Virus record (IMG/VR): IMGVR_UViG_3300037725_000018
Coordinates: 124,001 to 188,000 of that record
Length of the DNA: 64,000 nt
Direction: 5' to 3' (one strand)
DNA from: a virus
Shown here: piece after piece, positions 1-7,873 of the stretch
How positions within the stretch are numbered: position 1 is the first letter of the stretch
Layout of the letters: every line of letters begins with the position of its first letter
Notes under the pieces: generated by a model
What the model was told of the DNA's origin: nothing
Seen by the model: the letters and a program-made list of their open reading frames with translations, nothing else
Database searches by the model: none
Position numbers and translations under genes: made by a program

Positions 1-252
1 CACGTCATTCTTCCGCATTTCAGCAGATACAAACAGGACATTATATCCCGCTTCATTCATGTTCGATAGCATGTCCATCGTAAACGTAGACTTTCCGATT
101 CCCGGATCACCGAAAATCATCGTAACCGTTCCACGGGAAAGCCCACCATCTGCGGACAGGAAATCATCCAGAACATCATGCCCGGTCGAAAGAGGCTCCC
201 AAAGCTTAGGATCAATCGTTTCATTCGAAATCTTCGTCGTCTCTACAGACAT
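1..252 (-). CDS. RadA/RecA/DnaB-like ATPase, N-terminal part (runs off the window)
   Basis: The first 84 codons of a gene that continues past base 1. After about 40 residues comes a Walker A P-loop, GDPGIGKST (residues 48-56), preceded by a beta-strand and followed by a helix and a strand ending in SAEM. This is the start of the RecA-fold core used by RadA/Sms, KaiC-like proteins and phage DnaB-type helicases. The role is therefore ATP-driven work on DNA, in recombination or fork unwinding. The C-terminal half that would separate helicase from RadA is missing. The ATG at 252 is the first start in an open frame and lacks a clear Shine-Dalgarno sequence. Confidence 0.8.
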   Translation of the reverse strand, partial: MSVETTKISNETIDPKLWEPLSTGHDVLDDFLSADGGLSRGTVTMIFGDPGIGKSTFTMDMLSNMNEAGYNVLFVSAEMRKNDV

Positions 253-371
253 AAAAGGACGTTGGCGTTTGTGATTGGTTGCTTTCTTTTAAATCCAATC
301 TTTCAAACAAGCCTTTTTTAAAACAGTTCCGATTTCAAATGTGAAGCTTCTGTTTAGAAACTTAGGTTCGT

Positions 372-584
372 TTAATCTTCATCATCTTCATTGTCGTCAT
401 TTTGGGAGCGGCTTTTGTCATTTGCCATAGCCCGAAGCTTTTTTGAATCTTGCCTGCTCTTCCAATACTTCTTTTGACTTTCTTCAGAAGCGGTGCCTTT
501 GAGCTTTTGCTTCATTTGATCGGTCTTCCCTTCTTTTTCTGCCTGCTCTTTTTTTTCTTTGAACTTATCAAAAAAATCTGACAT
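372..584 (-). CDS. small charged protein, unknown
   Basis: 70 residues, extremely rich in K, E, D, Q and S, with a lysine/glutamate helix at residues 5-45 and an acidic tail (DDNEDDED). Predicted to be helical or disordered and soluble. I do not recognise it. It lies in the minus-strand run between the RecA-like ATPase and a short M-h-h-h protein. Confidence 0.6.
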   Translation of the reverse strand: MSDFFDKFKEKKEQAEKEGKTDQMKQKLKGTASEESQKKYWKSRQDSKKLRAMANDKSRSQNDDNEDDED

Positions 585-618
585 TATACTACGTTACATG
601 TTTTTAGATGTTATTTTA

Positions 619-813
619 TCAATTTAAAAGTAAATTTTCTCTCTGTATGCGGCTTCTAATAGCATATACTCGTTGAGAATATGTATACTTTACTTTGTCA
701 TTTATATATTTTGAATTAATTGTGAAGAAGAATATACTTCTTTCTCTAAGACTTAATATTTCAAGGTCTGGGAACTCGCTGGATTCATTTTCAGTTAGTA
801 TAACAATAGCCAT
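619..813 (-). CDS. mini-protein of the M-h-h-h-x-E family (isolated member)
   Basis: 64 residues. It begins MAIVILTENE, a hydrophobic strand followed by acidic residues, and ends in a basic helix (YAIRSRIQREN). This is the layout of the arrayed mini-proteins at 36-47 kb. Function unknown. It starts 9 bases after the stop of the upstream phosphatase gene and is probably co-transcribed with it. Confidence 0.6.
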   Translation of the reverse strand: MAIVILTENESSEFPDLEILSLRERSIFFFTINSKYINDKVKYTYSQRVYAIRSRIQRENLLLN

Positions 814-821
814 CGCTGTTA

Positions 822-1280
822 TTAGCCATATCTGTTTTTAATTTTGTCTTTAAGCCCAAGACCACGGTTTACATCCACGATCATGTTTCTGACTCGACCC
901 GAATGGTTTTTCCATCCGGGCTTTTCGGTGTCTTCACCATTGAAGATTTTTTGAATAGCAAACGCGGTTGCCGGGGACCTGCTTTGCCCCGCTTGACAAT
1001 GAACGAAAATATTTTCAGCTTGTGCTTTGTGTTTGTTTACAAAATCAAGAATCTTTCGGGCGTGATACTTTTGAATTGGAAGAAAACGCCCACCAAAGTC
1101 GTCTTCGGAATCGTGAAAGCTTACATAGAGAACGTCCACAAACGCTTCTTCATTAAGGCTGGCGTTTTCAATATCCGGAGAAGATATAGAAATCATAATC
1201 GTATTCAACGGAACGTCTTCTTTTGTTAGACGTTCTGCTTCTCCACGATTAAAAACCCGGATACTTTTAAACTTTTTCAT
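822..1280 (-). CDS. dual-specificity/tyrosine protein phosphatase-like
   Basis: 152 residues with the Cys-dependent phosphatase signature H-C-x-A-G-x-S-R-S at residues 94-102 (catalytic C95, phosphate-binding R101). A plausible general-acid aspartate lies in the segment FHDSEDDF (residues 55-62). The short length and the SRSP ending fit compact dual-specificity phosphatases. Known family activity is hydrolysis of phospho-Tyr/Ser/Thr. The target here is unknown and could be a host signalling protein or an RNA 5' phosphate. It lies directly downstream of the tmRNA. Confidence 0.85.
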   Translation of the reverse strand: MKKFKSIRVFNRGEAERLTKEDVPLNTIMISISSPDIENASLNEEAFVDVLYVSFHDSEDDFGGRFLPIQKYHARKILDFVNKHKAQAENIFVHCQAGQSRSPATAFAIQKIFNGEDTEKPGWKNHSGRVRNMIVDVNRGLGLKDKIKNRYG

Positions 1281-1329
1281 AGAATATAGACATTAATATT
1301 TGAATTGAAAACAGATAAAAATTTTATAG

Positions 1330-1743
1330 TGGACCCGGCGGGATTCGAACCCGCGTCCGCAGCACCTTTGCAACATCGGTTGTCACAGTCTTAGAATGGT
1401 CTTTATTTTTGACCGACAGACTATTGTATTAGACCACACAAAAGTTTGTGGGTTTTATTTCAACCCGCTATCGGACTTGTTTTACGTTCTGCCTACCAAG
1501 CAAAACAAGTTGAAGCCCAGTAGGAATATCCGATGGTGTGTGCCTTACTCTCTATCGGAGTCGAGAAGTAAGGCTGCAGTTACGCCGCAAGAGAAGCGCC
1601 GAAGTGCTCCTCCATGTTGACGCCTGCAGGAACGCGGTTAACGTTGCCAAGTATTGATTCCGTCAGTTATTTTATGCCCACCTAACGGTAAGGGCAGACT
1701 GCCGACCTTGCTCCGCGTGCTACGTCGAAGCCGTGTCAGGCCC
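1330..1743 (-). ncRNA. ssrA: transfer-messenger RNA (tmRNA)
   Basis: A 414-nt one-piece tmRNA. The 5' end GGGCCUG pairs with the 3' CGGGUCC to give a 7-bp acceptor stem with a G3-U70 pair, the alanine identity element, and discriminator A. The T-arm is GCGGG-TTCGAAT-CCCGC. CCA is not encoded. Inside are the typical TTCGAC D-loop segment, a downstream pseudoknot (GCCTTACT/AGTAAGGC with loop TCCGAT pairing to ATCGGA) and another 8-bp hairpin (CTTGTTTT/AAAACAAG). The tag frame starts at a GGC resume codon after ATACTT. A leader-like motif lies upstream at about 1778-1812. It rescues stalled ribosomes and tags the products for proteolysis. Confidence 0.93.
1580..1648 (-). other. tmRNA tag reading frame
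   Basis: An internal frame of the tmRNA with 22 sense codons and TAA. It begins G-N-V-N-R-V and ends G-A-S-L-A-A. The terminal L-A-A is the usual degradation signal. The resume codon GGC is inferred from the preceding AUACUU, which resembles AUAGUC before GCA in E. coli. At 22 residues the tag is longer than the common 8-15. If resumption began elsewhere the tag length would change, but the L-A-A end would not. Confidence 0.7.
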
Positions 1744-1777
1744 ATTATGTGAAAGAACCAAGAGGGATTAGACCTTA

Positions 1778-1812
1778 CCGAAACTGAATCGGGGTTGCCC
1801 CTTTGCCTCTTT
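1778..1812 (-). promoter_or_regulatory. leader/promoter-like motif upstream of tmRNA
   Basis: On the minus strand it reads TTACACGCAAAAAGAGG followed by CAAAGGGGCAACCCC. This resembles the ACACGCAAGAxGGGGAAA elements in front of accessory genes at 48-50 kb. It lies about 35-70 bases before the tmRNA 5' end. Confidence 0.4.
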
Positions 1813-1884
1813 TTGCGTGTAACTAAATGGTGCTGAAAACAAGTTGTTCCCCGCGAAATAAATCTTCATAGAACCTTTAAAGAG

Positions 1885-1956
1885 TGGAGGATAGGGGAAT
1901 CGAACCCCTAACTCTGCCGTGCAAAAGCAGCGTGTTTCCGTTAGCACCAATCCCCC
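1885..1956 (-). tRNA. tRNA-Ala(TGC)
   Basis: 72 nt. The acceptor GGGGGAT pairs with ATCCTCC and contains the G3-U70 pair that identifies alanine tRNAs. The anticodon loop is TTTGCAC (anticodon TGC) on a CTGCT/GGCAG stem, and the T-arm is AGGGG-TTCGATT-CCCCT. CCA is not encoded. The D-arm is short and atypical. It lies upstream of the tmRNA on the same strand; both need alanyl-tRNA synthetase. Confidence 0.85.
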
Positions 1957-1966
1957 ATGTCAAAAC

Positions 1967-2203
1967 TTAATACCAGAAAAAACCGTTACATAGATGATCA
2001 ATAAGTTTGTCAATTTCATTTTCGGTGTACGTATTTGCTCCAAGCGGTTTGTCTACAACAATTTTGCCAAACCGCTCGTCAAAATAGATGTACACGTTTT
2101 CAACCTTCAAGCCTTCAACGCCACGGGAGCACTTTTTAATGTACTCAACTCCCGCGCCGTCAAGCTTGTTTTTAACAGCTTCAAGCATGTCTGCGATAGC
2201 CAT
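1967..2203 (-). CDS. small protein, unknown
   Basis: 78 residues with an amphipathic N-terminal helix, two predicted beta strands (VENVYIYF and GKIVVDKP) and an aromatic C-terminus (GFFWY). No family recognised. It sits immediately upstream of tRNA-Ala on the same strand, so the tRNA may be processed from a common transcript. Confidence 0.6.
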   Translation of the reverse strand: MAIADMLEAVKNKLDGAGVEYIKKCSRGVEGLKVENVYIYFDERFGKIVVDKPLGANTYTENEIDKLIDHLCNGFFWY

Positions 2204-2279
2204 TTGTTCGCCTTGATAACTACACTATCCTGCACGCAAAGGAGAAAGGCTTGTTTCGTGAAGGTTTTTTGAAGACCAC

Positions 2280-2495
2280 CTACCGTTTAACTAACGTCTG
2301 GCAAACAGTGACTTGTCTTTCAATCGCAGCCCCGTTGCTTCGGGTTTCTCCACCCCAAGAAACTTGTGCGGGGCCTTCGGTTTCCCAACCTTCGTTTAAC
2401 GCACTTTCAACTTTGTTCTCAAAGTCTTTTTGATTTTTTGATTTCCCCCGATCTGTTGGGGTCCACCGTCCTGTAATAACTCTGTATCGTTTCAT
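2280..2495 (-). CDS. DUF1737-like small protein
   Basis: 71 residues. It starts MKRYRVITGRW, continues with a helix (DFENKVESALNEGWE), then a G-rich turn and a final strand. That order (Y-R-V-V-T-G, then F-E-x-x-V-x-x-x-L-x-x-G-W) is the pattern of the DUF1737 family of tiny cytoplasmic proteins of unknown function. Confidence 0.65.
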   Translation of the reverse strand: MKRYRVITGRWTPTDRGKSKNQKDFENKVESALNEGWETEGPAQVSWGGETRSNGAAIERQVTVCQTLVKR

Positions 2496-2513
2496 AACTT
2501 TTGTAAGTTTAGT

Positions 2514-2663
2514 TCATTCAGTTTCTTCTTCCGGGTGCGGGTTCTGATCTAAAATTTCATTGCGCTTGCTTTCAGGGAGCATAAGAAACTCGTGAAAGGC
2601 AAGATCGATTCCCCGCTCTTCAAAGTCTTCTTTAATACGATTGATCTTTTCCTGCTTGTCCAT
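2514..2663 (-). CDS. 49-residue acidic protein, unknown
   Basis: Open from ATG 2663 to TGA 2514. It begins MDKQEKINRIKEDFEERGID and ends PHPEEETE; mostly helical and strongly charged. Support is the coding-like composition, the snug fit between its neighbours and a TATATA element about 20 bases upstream. Function unknown. Confidence 0.55.
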   Translation of the reverse strand: MDKQEKINRIKEDFEERGIDLAFHEFLMLPESKRNEILDQNPHPEEETE

Positions 2664-2681
2664 AACTTGTTTTGTGTGTTG

Positions 2682-2690
2682 TTTATATAG
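2682..2690 (-). promoter_or_regulatory. TATATA-type promoter-like element
   Basis: CTATATAAAC on the minus strand, 19-28 bases upstream of the 2663 start. One of a set of similar elements in front of minus-strand operons (also near 6945, 14875, 16695, 22985, 31597 and 59929). Confidence 0.4.
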
Positions 2691-2719
2691 ATAGCTAAAT
2701 TCTCGGTTGCGTAAATGGT

Positions 2720-3325
2720 CTACGCACTTTTTTGTTTCATCCGGGAAGTGATAAGTTCATGAAGCTTGTCTACATTATGGGTATTTACGTATTTGCTGAT
2801 ATACCTTCCTGACTTCGAAAACTGTCCCTTCGATTCCATCAAATACCTTTTTCGTTGATTAATTCGTCTTAGATTTGAAGAAGAAGTGCTGTGTACATTT
2901 TTAAACTCGAAGGAATGAATCGAAAGAAGGTCCGCAAATCCGGTGTTTTCAGCCAATAGGTCAAACTTGTTTTCAGGCCGAAAACATTTCGGTGTGGTGA
3001 CAAACATGTGTTTGTCAAAACCAAAGTTTGAATATTTTGCAAAACTTATAGCCTCCTGCAAGACATTTTCAGATACATGGTCAAAATCGTCCACATAAAT
3101 GAACAAACGCCGCGTTCGACCTCTCAATTTTTGAAAGCCTGAAAGAGAAGACAAAAACTTCGTAGGATTTCGAAAGTTAGACAACTTTCCACGTTTTCGT
3201 TTAAAGGAAGCTGTAGAGGTTGAAAGAAATACATGAATGCAATCTTGGTGATTTTGATCGTTCTCTTTAGCCTTTTGGATCAGTCTTGACGTTTTTCCGG
3301 TTTGTCGTCCACTAATTTCTAACAT
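2720..3325 (-). CDS. P-loop NTPase, unknown role
   Basis: 201 residues. Starting almost at the N-terminus is a Walker A-like GRQTGKTS (residues 6-13) and later a Walker B-like strand FIYVDDFDH. The C-terminal 60 residues are basic. The arrangement resembles small phage ATPases that use the Q-T-G-K-T/S form of the P-loop. Nucleic-acid binding is likely from the charge. Substrate and process cannot be told from sequence. Confidence 0.6.
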   Translation of the reverse strand: MLEISGRQTGKTSRLIQKAKENDQNHQDCIHVFLSTSTASFKRKRGKLSNFRNPTKFLSSLSGFQKLRGRTRRLFIYVDDFDHVSENVLQEAISFAKYSNFGFDKHMFVTTPKCFRPENKFDLLAENTGFADLLSIHSFEFKNVHSTSSSNLRRINQRKRYLMESKGQFSKSGRYISKYVNTHNVDKLHELITSRMKQKSA

Positions 3326-3341
3326 AACCTTGACTTGTAGT

Positions 3342-4436
3342 TTAGTTCAAAAAGTGTGGAGTGCCTTCAATATATCCCGCATTTGTGATACGAACAAGCT
3401 CTGCATTCTCTTTAAACTCTTGCGTGGTTTTTGCCCCAACATACGAATATGCAGAGCGAAGCCCGTCTTGAATGTCAGTTAAAATTCTTTTCACCGGGCC
3501 TTTGTATTGAACTCTACTCACATTTCCTTCAATATTTCGAACCTCTCGACCATTTTCCCGTTTTGCTTTTTCACTTGCAGATCCACGGTACTCTTTGTAT
3601 AGGTCTTGACTCGGCCAACGCCCGTCGCGGTAAATTTGTCCGGGACTTTCTTTTGTTCCGGCAAACAAACTTCCACACATTACCGTATCCGCGCCAGAAG
3701 CTAACGCTTTGGCAATGTCTCCAATTTTTCGAATGCCACCATCTGCAATAACTGGAACTGGTTTATCACAAGACTTTTGATCGTATGCGGGAGCATCATT
3801 TCCCCAACCAGAATATCCGGATACATACTCTTCAGTTGTTAGTTCTTCAACAATTTTTTGGATACAAGTAATCATGGGAACTCCAACCCCGGTTCGGACT
3901 CTCGTCTCGCAAAGCGAACCGCCGCCAACTCCAACCCGAAGTGCATCGGCTCCCCAATTTACAAGGTCAACCGCCGCTTCAGGTGTTGCGATGTTTCCCG
4001 CGATAAGGTCTACATCTTCACCGAACTCACTTCGAAGCGTTTCTAGGGCTTCTTTAACGTACATGTGGTGCCCATGTGCAACGTCAACCAAAATCACATT
4101 TGCGCCAGAACGAACCAAAGACTTTGCTCGTTCAAGATAATCTCCATTTGCCCCAACAGTTCCACCGACAAGACTTTGGTCTTTTGAAATACGCTCAACC
4201 ATTTTTGTTTGCTCTTCTATCGAGCAATCTCGGTGAACGAAACCCATAGCGCCAAAATTTCGAACTTCACGTGCCATTTCAGCCCCGGTAACTGTGTCCA
4301 TTGGGCTAGAAATAACAGGAAGGTCAATTTTGTGATTTCGGGTCAGTTTCGAACGTGTGTTAACGTTTTTTCTTGACTTAACTTCGCTGTAACTTGGTGA
4401 AATATTTACGTCACTATACGTGAGATGTTCTTTCAT
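3342..4436 (-). CDS. IMP dehydrogenase/GMP reductase family enzyme, no CBS domains
   Basis: 364 residues forming only the TIM-barrel catalytic domain. The catalytic loop is GGGSLCETR with C176, followed by TGVGVP; phosphate-binding strands are PVIADGGI and CGSLFAG. The N-terminus ([20 protein letters not shown]) and the C-terminus ([17 protein letters not shown]) fit IMPDH better than GMP reductase, but the two CBS domains common in IMPDH are absent, as in GMP reductases. IMPDH converts IMP to XMP with NAD+, the committed step to GTP. The start overlaps the upstream gene by 4 bases, so coupled translation is likely. Confidence 0.88.
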   Translation of the reverse strand: MKEHLTYSDVNISPSYSEVKSRKNVNTRSKLTRNHKIDLPVISSPMDTVTGAEMAREVRNFGAMGFVHRDCSIEEQTKMVERISKDQSLVGGTVGANGDYLERAKSLVRSGANVILVDVAHGHHMYVKEALETLRSEFGEDVDLIAGNIATPEAAVDLVNWGADALRVGVGGGSLCETRVRTGVGVPMITCIQKIVEELTTEEYVSGYSGWGNDAPAYDQKSCDKPVPVIADGGIRKIGDIAKALASGADTVMCGSLFAGTKESPGQIYRDGRWPSQDLYKEYRGSASEKAKRENGREVRNIEGNVSRVQYKGPVKRILTDIQDGLRSAYSYVGAKTTQEFKENAELVRITNAGYIEGTPHFLN

Positions 4437-4636
4437 AACTTTTCTTTTTTAATAGATTGATAAAGCTCGTTTAGTTTTTCGGCAAGATAAGAAAGGCTCT
4501 TTACTTCTTTGGTTTGAACGCTCTTTTTAACTTCGTTTAAATCGCTTTTGTGTGGAGTAAAGTATAGGTCGTCTCCACAAAGGTCCTGCATTTTTTCGAT
4601 TTTTTGTTTGAAGTAAACCCGAACGTTATCGTTCAT
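4433..4636 (-). CDS. 67-residue helical protein, unknown
   Basis: Mostly charged helix (KSLSYLAEKLNELYQSIKKE near the end). It overlaps the 5' end of the IMPDH-like gene by 4 bases and the 3' end of its upstream neighbour by 4 bases, so it is part of one translationally coupled operon (deformylase, 123-aa gene, this gene, IMPDH-like). No family recognised. Confidence 0.65.
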   Translation of the reverse strand: MNDNVRVYFKQKIEKMQDLCGDDLYFTPHKSDLNEVKKSVQTKEVKSLSYLAEKLNELYQSIKKEKL

Positions 4637-5004
4637 GTTATCGCATTGATATACTCTTTATAGAGTTCTCGTATGTCTTGAAACGGTCCTGTAGCGTCTC
4701 TGTGGTGATTAAGGATGTTATAGCAGAACGCAAGAATGTATCTGCTAAAATCGTCGTCTCGAAGATACAAAGAAGAAGACGTAAAGCTACCCACCCCGGC
4801 CTCGGTAAGTTCAATTTCAGAAAACCGAAGCGAGTCTTTCTCAAAACGAACTTCAACGGAAAGGTCATTTGTAAATTTGAAAACAACTTTCGGGTCTTCC
4901 GGATCTCCAAACCGAACAGACCGAAGTTCTTTTTGATCTAAACGCTCTTTGATTTCTTCGGTTTTTTCCCTTTCAAGTTTCTTTTTTCTTGCGCTCTTGC
5001 TCAT
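4633..5004 (-). CDS. 123-residue protein, unknown
   Basis: A highly charged N-terminal helix (residues 1-40) followed by a beta-rich body and a C-terminal helix (YILAFCYNILNHH). Its ATG overlaps the peptide deformylase stop by 4 bases (ATGA). Function unknown; cytoplasmic by composition. Confidence 0.65.
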   Translation of the reverse strand: MSKSARKKKLEREKTEEIKERLDQKELRSVRFGDPEDPKVVFKFTNDLSVEVRFEKDSLRFSEIELTEAGVGSFTSSSLYLRDDDFSRYILAFCYNILNHHRDATGPFQDIRELYKEYINAIT

Positions 5005-5678
5005 TCCGCTACATCAATAAGTTGCCAGCCGTTTTCGAGATAACCTTTTGCGTGCTTGTACTTCAACGTAGAAGCTCCAGATTGCTCTGTATCCGCTTCT
5101 TTTGTTGGTACGATAACAACCCTGTCGTTGCGACCGATCTTTTCTTTCAAGGACTTCTCGTAGGTGTTGCCCTTTCTCATTCGCCTGTCGAACATAAGAG
5201 TCCCGTTTAAGTGGTCGATTTCGTGTTGCACAGCAACAGACTCTAGAAGCTGTGGGTTTTCCATGTCCGGAAGCTCGTTGTCCGGGGTAGGTCCGAATCG
5301 AATACGGCTATCGTAGTTGTCAGACTCGACAAGAATGATTTGATTGCGCCGCGTCTCCACTTGCTCGTTCGGGAAGGAAAGACACCCTTCCACGTACCGC
5401 GCTTTTCGTTTTTGATCTACAATACGCGGGTTAACAAGATAAAACGGCTCCTGCACATTTACGACACAAATTCGTTTTTGAATTCCGATTTGAGGTGCAG
5501 AAATGCCAACGCCCCCTTTGTCACTTAACGTACGGAAAAGAGTAGCTGCAATCCGCTCTACATTATCTTCTTCTGTTACCGGATCGCTTTCTTGCTTTAA
5601 CTTTAGTTTGTCTGTAACAACAGGAACCGATTGAGGGTGTTCGTCTCCTGCAAGAATTCGTTCTACAAGGTCTTTCAT
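5001..5678 (-). CDS. def: peptide deformylase
   Basis: 225 residues with all three signature motifs in order: GVGISAPQ (56-63), EGCLS (97-101, metal-ligand Cys) and QHEIDH (151-156, two metal-ligand His and the catalytic Glu). It removes the formyl group from nascent N-terminal methionine on the ribosome. The length is slightly above the roughly 170-190 typical of bacterial enzymes, with an insertion around residues 120-145. Phage deformylases are known from marine viruses. First gene of a coupled four-gene set. Confidence 0.95.
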   Translation of the reverse strand: MKDLVERILAGDEHPQSVPVVTDKLKLKQESDPVTEEDNVERIAATLFRTLSDKGGVGISAPQIGIQKRICVVNVQEPFYLVNPRIVDQKRKARYVEGCLSFPNEQVETRRNQIILVESDNYDSRIRFGPTPDNELPDMENPQLLESVAVQHEIDHLNGTLMFDRRMRKGNTYEKSLKEKIGRNDRVVIVPTKEADTEQSGASTLKYKHAKGYLENGWQLIDVAE

Positions 5679-5727
5679 ATTTGATTTATAACTTCAGTTG
5701 ATGAATGGTGATTCGTCGGAAGAAGAT

Positions 5728-5862
5728 TCACTCGCTATCTTCGCTTTCATCTTCTTCCTTCTTCTTCTTCTTTGCGTACTTGTGAAGGGAGTCGTACTTG
5801 TTTATTTCTTCGACCCACTTCTCATACGCACTCTTTTCGCTGCTGCTTTCTTCTTCAGTCAT
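5728..5862 (-). CDS. 44-residue charged protein, unknown
   Basis: Reads MTEEESSSEKSAYEKWVEE and ends in a K5 run followed by an acidic tail. It fills the gap between the deformylase and kinase-like genes on the same strand. Helical or disordered. Supported only by position and composition. Confidence 0.45.
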   Translation of the reverse strand: MTEEESSSEKSAYEKWVEEINKYDSLHKYAKKKKKEEDESEDSE

Positions 5863-5958
5863 TGTTTTTGAGCTTTTTAATTTCAAAGGCAGAGAAACCC
5901 CCGTCAAGAGGCACTACATAAAACGCCAAAACACAAAGCTTGTTCCAAAAGAATGTGA

Positions 5959-6864
5959 CTATCTTGTTAAGGCGTCGTATGCAGCCGACGTTTTTGGAAT
6001 ATTTTGCTTAATCCAATTTAGAACCTCTGCCTGTACTTCTGTATTTCGTTTGTAAGGTTTTCCAGCTTCTTTCAACGTTATGTATTTGAAGTCTTTAACA
6101 ACTCGCTTTCCAGCAAACGCTTCTTCTCTGTCTTCGGGGTCTTCCGGATAAACGTCTCTGGACGGGGGCTTGGTTTTAAAATCCCCTTCTCCTTCCGGAT
6201 CTTCAAAGAATACCGTGTGCTCCGGATTACCTAAGATAACACGAACACTTCCGTTTACGCCACTTGGAGTTCCGTTCCGGACAATATCGGTCATTGTATT
6301 TGCCGCCCCTTCATGAGTTTTAAGTACAATGTCGTCGGGCACAATTCGGTCGCGGTCTCTATTTCTCTGTACAGCTATGTGGTAATCGGTAAGAACCCAA
6401 GTAATATGAATATTTTGATCTTGGTATCCTACTTCTTTTAGGTCAGGAAGAACCTCTTTGATTTGGCCGATACGTTTTAACGTAACATCAAAAAGAAGGT
6501 TTGGAAGGCGTCTTTCGTCTCGACCTTTAAGAAGGTTTAGAATCCGTTTTTCTTTAAGGCCAAGTTCGTCTGCAAACCTGTGAAGTTTTGAAACGTCTTG
6601 GGGATTTGAAAGGTCAAGACCGTCAAGCTCGGGATATCTACCTTTTGCGTCGTTGATCTTTAGAAGAAGGTCCTTAAATTGATCAACGTCAATGATTCGG
6701 AATTTATTTCCCTCCATAAAGTTTGAAATTGCAAATCCTTTCCCGGACCCTGCGCCCCCGGCTAAGAATACGACTTGCCCGTGTCTTGCACCGTTGTTAT
6801 ACAGGATTTGCTTTTCCAACAAAATTTCTCTTGTCACTTCTCGAAGCAGGTCATTAAACTTCAT
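5959..6864 (-). CDS. P-loop kinase-like protein (zeta-toxin/phage kinase type)
   Basis: 301 residues. After a leader helix (FNDLLREVTREILLE) comes a strand and P-loop, FLAGGAGSGKG (to residue 43), then a D-x-D segment (IIDVDQF), a pattern found in zeta-toxin-like and nucleoside-kinase-like phage proteins. Phosphoryl transfer from ATP is likely; the acceptor is unknown. The first 17 residues resemble the start of the 9582 protein, suggesting a shared localisation or assembly tag. A TATATA promoter-like element lies about 75 bases upstream. Confidence 0.7.
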   Translation of the reverse strand: MKFNDLLREVTREILLEKQILYNNGARHGQVVFLAGGAGSGKGFAISNFMEGNKFRIIDVDQFKDLLLKINDAKGRYPELDGLDLSNPQDVSKLHRFADELGLKEKRILNLLKGRDERRLPNLLFDVTLKRIGQIKEVLPDLKEVGYQDQNIHITWVLTDYHIAVQRNRDRDRIVPDDIVLKTHEGAANTMTDIVRNGTPSGVNGSVRVILGNPEHTVFFEDPEGEGDFKTKPPSRDVYPEDPEDREEAFAGKRVVKDFKYITLKEAGKPYKRNTEVQAEVLNWIKQNIPKTSAAYDALTR

Positions 6865-6935
6865 TTGATTTTTTTGTTTACTAATGTGTTTTCATAAATG
6901 TTGCAAAGTAACTACTAATTTACGTGTATCTTCTG

Positions 6936-6950
6936 CTTTATATATAGCGC
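6936..6950 (-). promoter_or_regulatory. TATATA-type promoter-like element
   Basis: GCGCTATATATAAAGC on the minus strand, about 75 bases upstream of the kinase-like gene; same style as the elements near 14875 and 22985. Confidence 0.4.
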
Positions 6951-6969
6951 CTCAAGACTTCAAGTTTAT

Positions 6970-7752
6970 CTAAAGAGACGTACCGACCGTAATCTTTTTC
7001 GTGTTTCGATACGTTCGGTTTCTTGCGCTAAACACCGTAGGAGCAGGTTCGTTAACCCTGTAGTCCGGATCAACGAAGAACCGAAACCTCTTCTCCGCAA
7101 CGTCTATTACTTTCGTTTGCTTCATGCTGTATGCCCAACGCGGGTGTTTCTTGTGACGTGGCATAGAAACTTCGCTGTAAAAATACAGCGTTCGAATTGG
7201 AAACGGTCTCTGTGAAGAATCTGCAAACACGACTTTGGATGCAACATCAAGTGCCTCCTTCCACCGTTTTGAAGACGTAGAGGAGCTTCCGAATTGGTCA
7301 TACCAAGATTTCGTTGCGTAATACACTCGTCCCCTTCTTCCGGGATTAAACGCAGAAAACTGGTACCTGTCTAAAACAACGTCTCTGTAGGTGTGCTTGC
7401 CGTTAAAACCCATATCCACGCGATTTCGAATCACCCACCCCACATATTTCATTTCATGTAAAGAATCAGTTTCACTATAAATTGCACGCGCAGTCCAAAT
7501 CACATCCGGGTGATACTGCCGTGCATAGTGGCGAAGGCTATCGTGCTTGGCAGACAAGGTAGACAGGTCTTTACTTAAAGAATCGATTTTTAGGTTCCGG
7601 TTTTCAATTCTGTCATTTGCGTTTGAAAGTGCCCGGTTGTTTGAGACTTGAACGTATGCCAAGAACGGAAGGGCAAAAATCAAAACAAAAAGAAAGATTC
7701 CACAGACAGGTGGAGTGATAAGCTCTCGAAATATGCCGTTTCTGCTTTTCAT
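6970..7752 (-). CDS. membrane-anchored SleB-type cell-wall hydrolase
   Basis: 260 residues. Residues 15-37 form a signal-anchor helix, 40-75 a short coiled coil, and 85-200 a Hydrolase_2/SleB-like domain: ARAIYSET with likely catalytic E94, VGWVIRNRV, then DVVLDRYQFSAF. Family members cleave peptidoglycan glycan strands. The N-terminal anchor fits a signal-arrest-release or periplasmic endolysin. A second, shorter SleB-type protein is at 33327. Ends 34 bases upstream of the kinase-like gene; a GC-rich hairpin lies upstream at 7811. Confidence 0.85.
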   Translation of the reverse strand: MKSRNGIFRELITPPVCGIFLFVLIFALPFLAYVQVSNNRALSNANDRIENRNLKIDSLSKDLSTLSAKHDSLRHYARQYHPDVIWTARAIYSETDSLHEMKYVGWVIRNRVDMGFNGKHTYRDVVLDRYQFSAFNPGRRGRVYYATKSWYDQFGSSSTSSKRWKEALDVASKVVFADSSQRPFPIRTLYFYSEVSMPRHKKHPRWAYSMKQTKVIDVAEKRFRFFVDPDYRVNEPAPTVFSARNRTYRNTKKITVGTSL

Positions 7753-7810
7753 AGTTGTTTGTTGACTTAAAATTTTAAAGTGACTTCCCCAACTTCCGTT
7801 TAAACATAAC

Positions 7811-7844
7811 GACCCCCCCTCCAGTTTTATTTTGAAGGGGGGAT
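7811..7844. terminator. GC-rich hairpin
   Basis: GACCCCCCCTCC pairs with GAAGGGGGGATC around an 11-base loop. No clear T-run follows on either strand, so it may be a terminator or an RNA-stabilising stem between the 7874 and 6970 genes. Confidence 0.5.
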
Positions 7845-7873
7845 CAAACCTCTGTTAAGTAAAAACGGCTAAT

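Noticed and set aside
903-1229. 108-codon plus-strand ORF opposite the phosphatase gene
   Set aside because: Shadow of a clear phosphatase with catalytic motif on the other strand.
1768-1869. 33-codon minus-strand ORF between tRNA-Ala and tmRNA, starting MKIYFAGNNLFSAP
   Set aside because: It overlaps the leader-like motif of the tmRNA and has no recognisable continuation; it could be a tiny family remnant, but the position argues for a regulatory leader.
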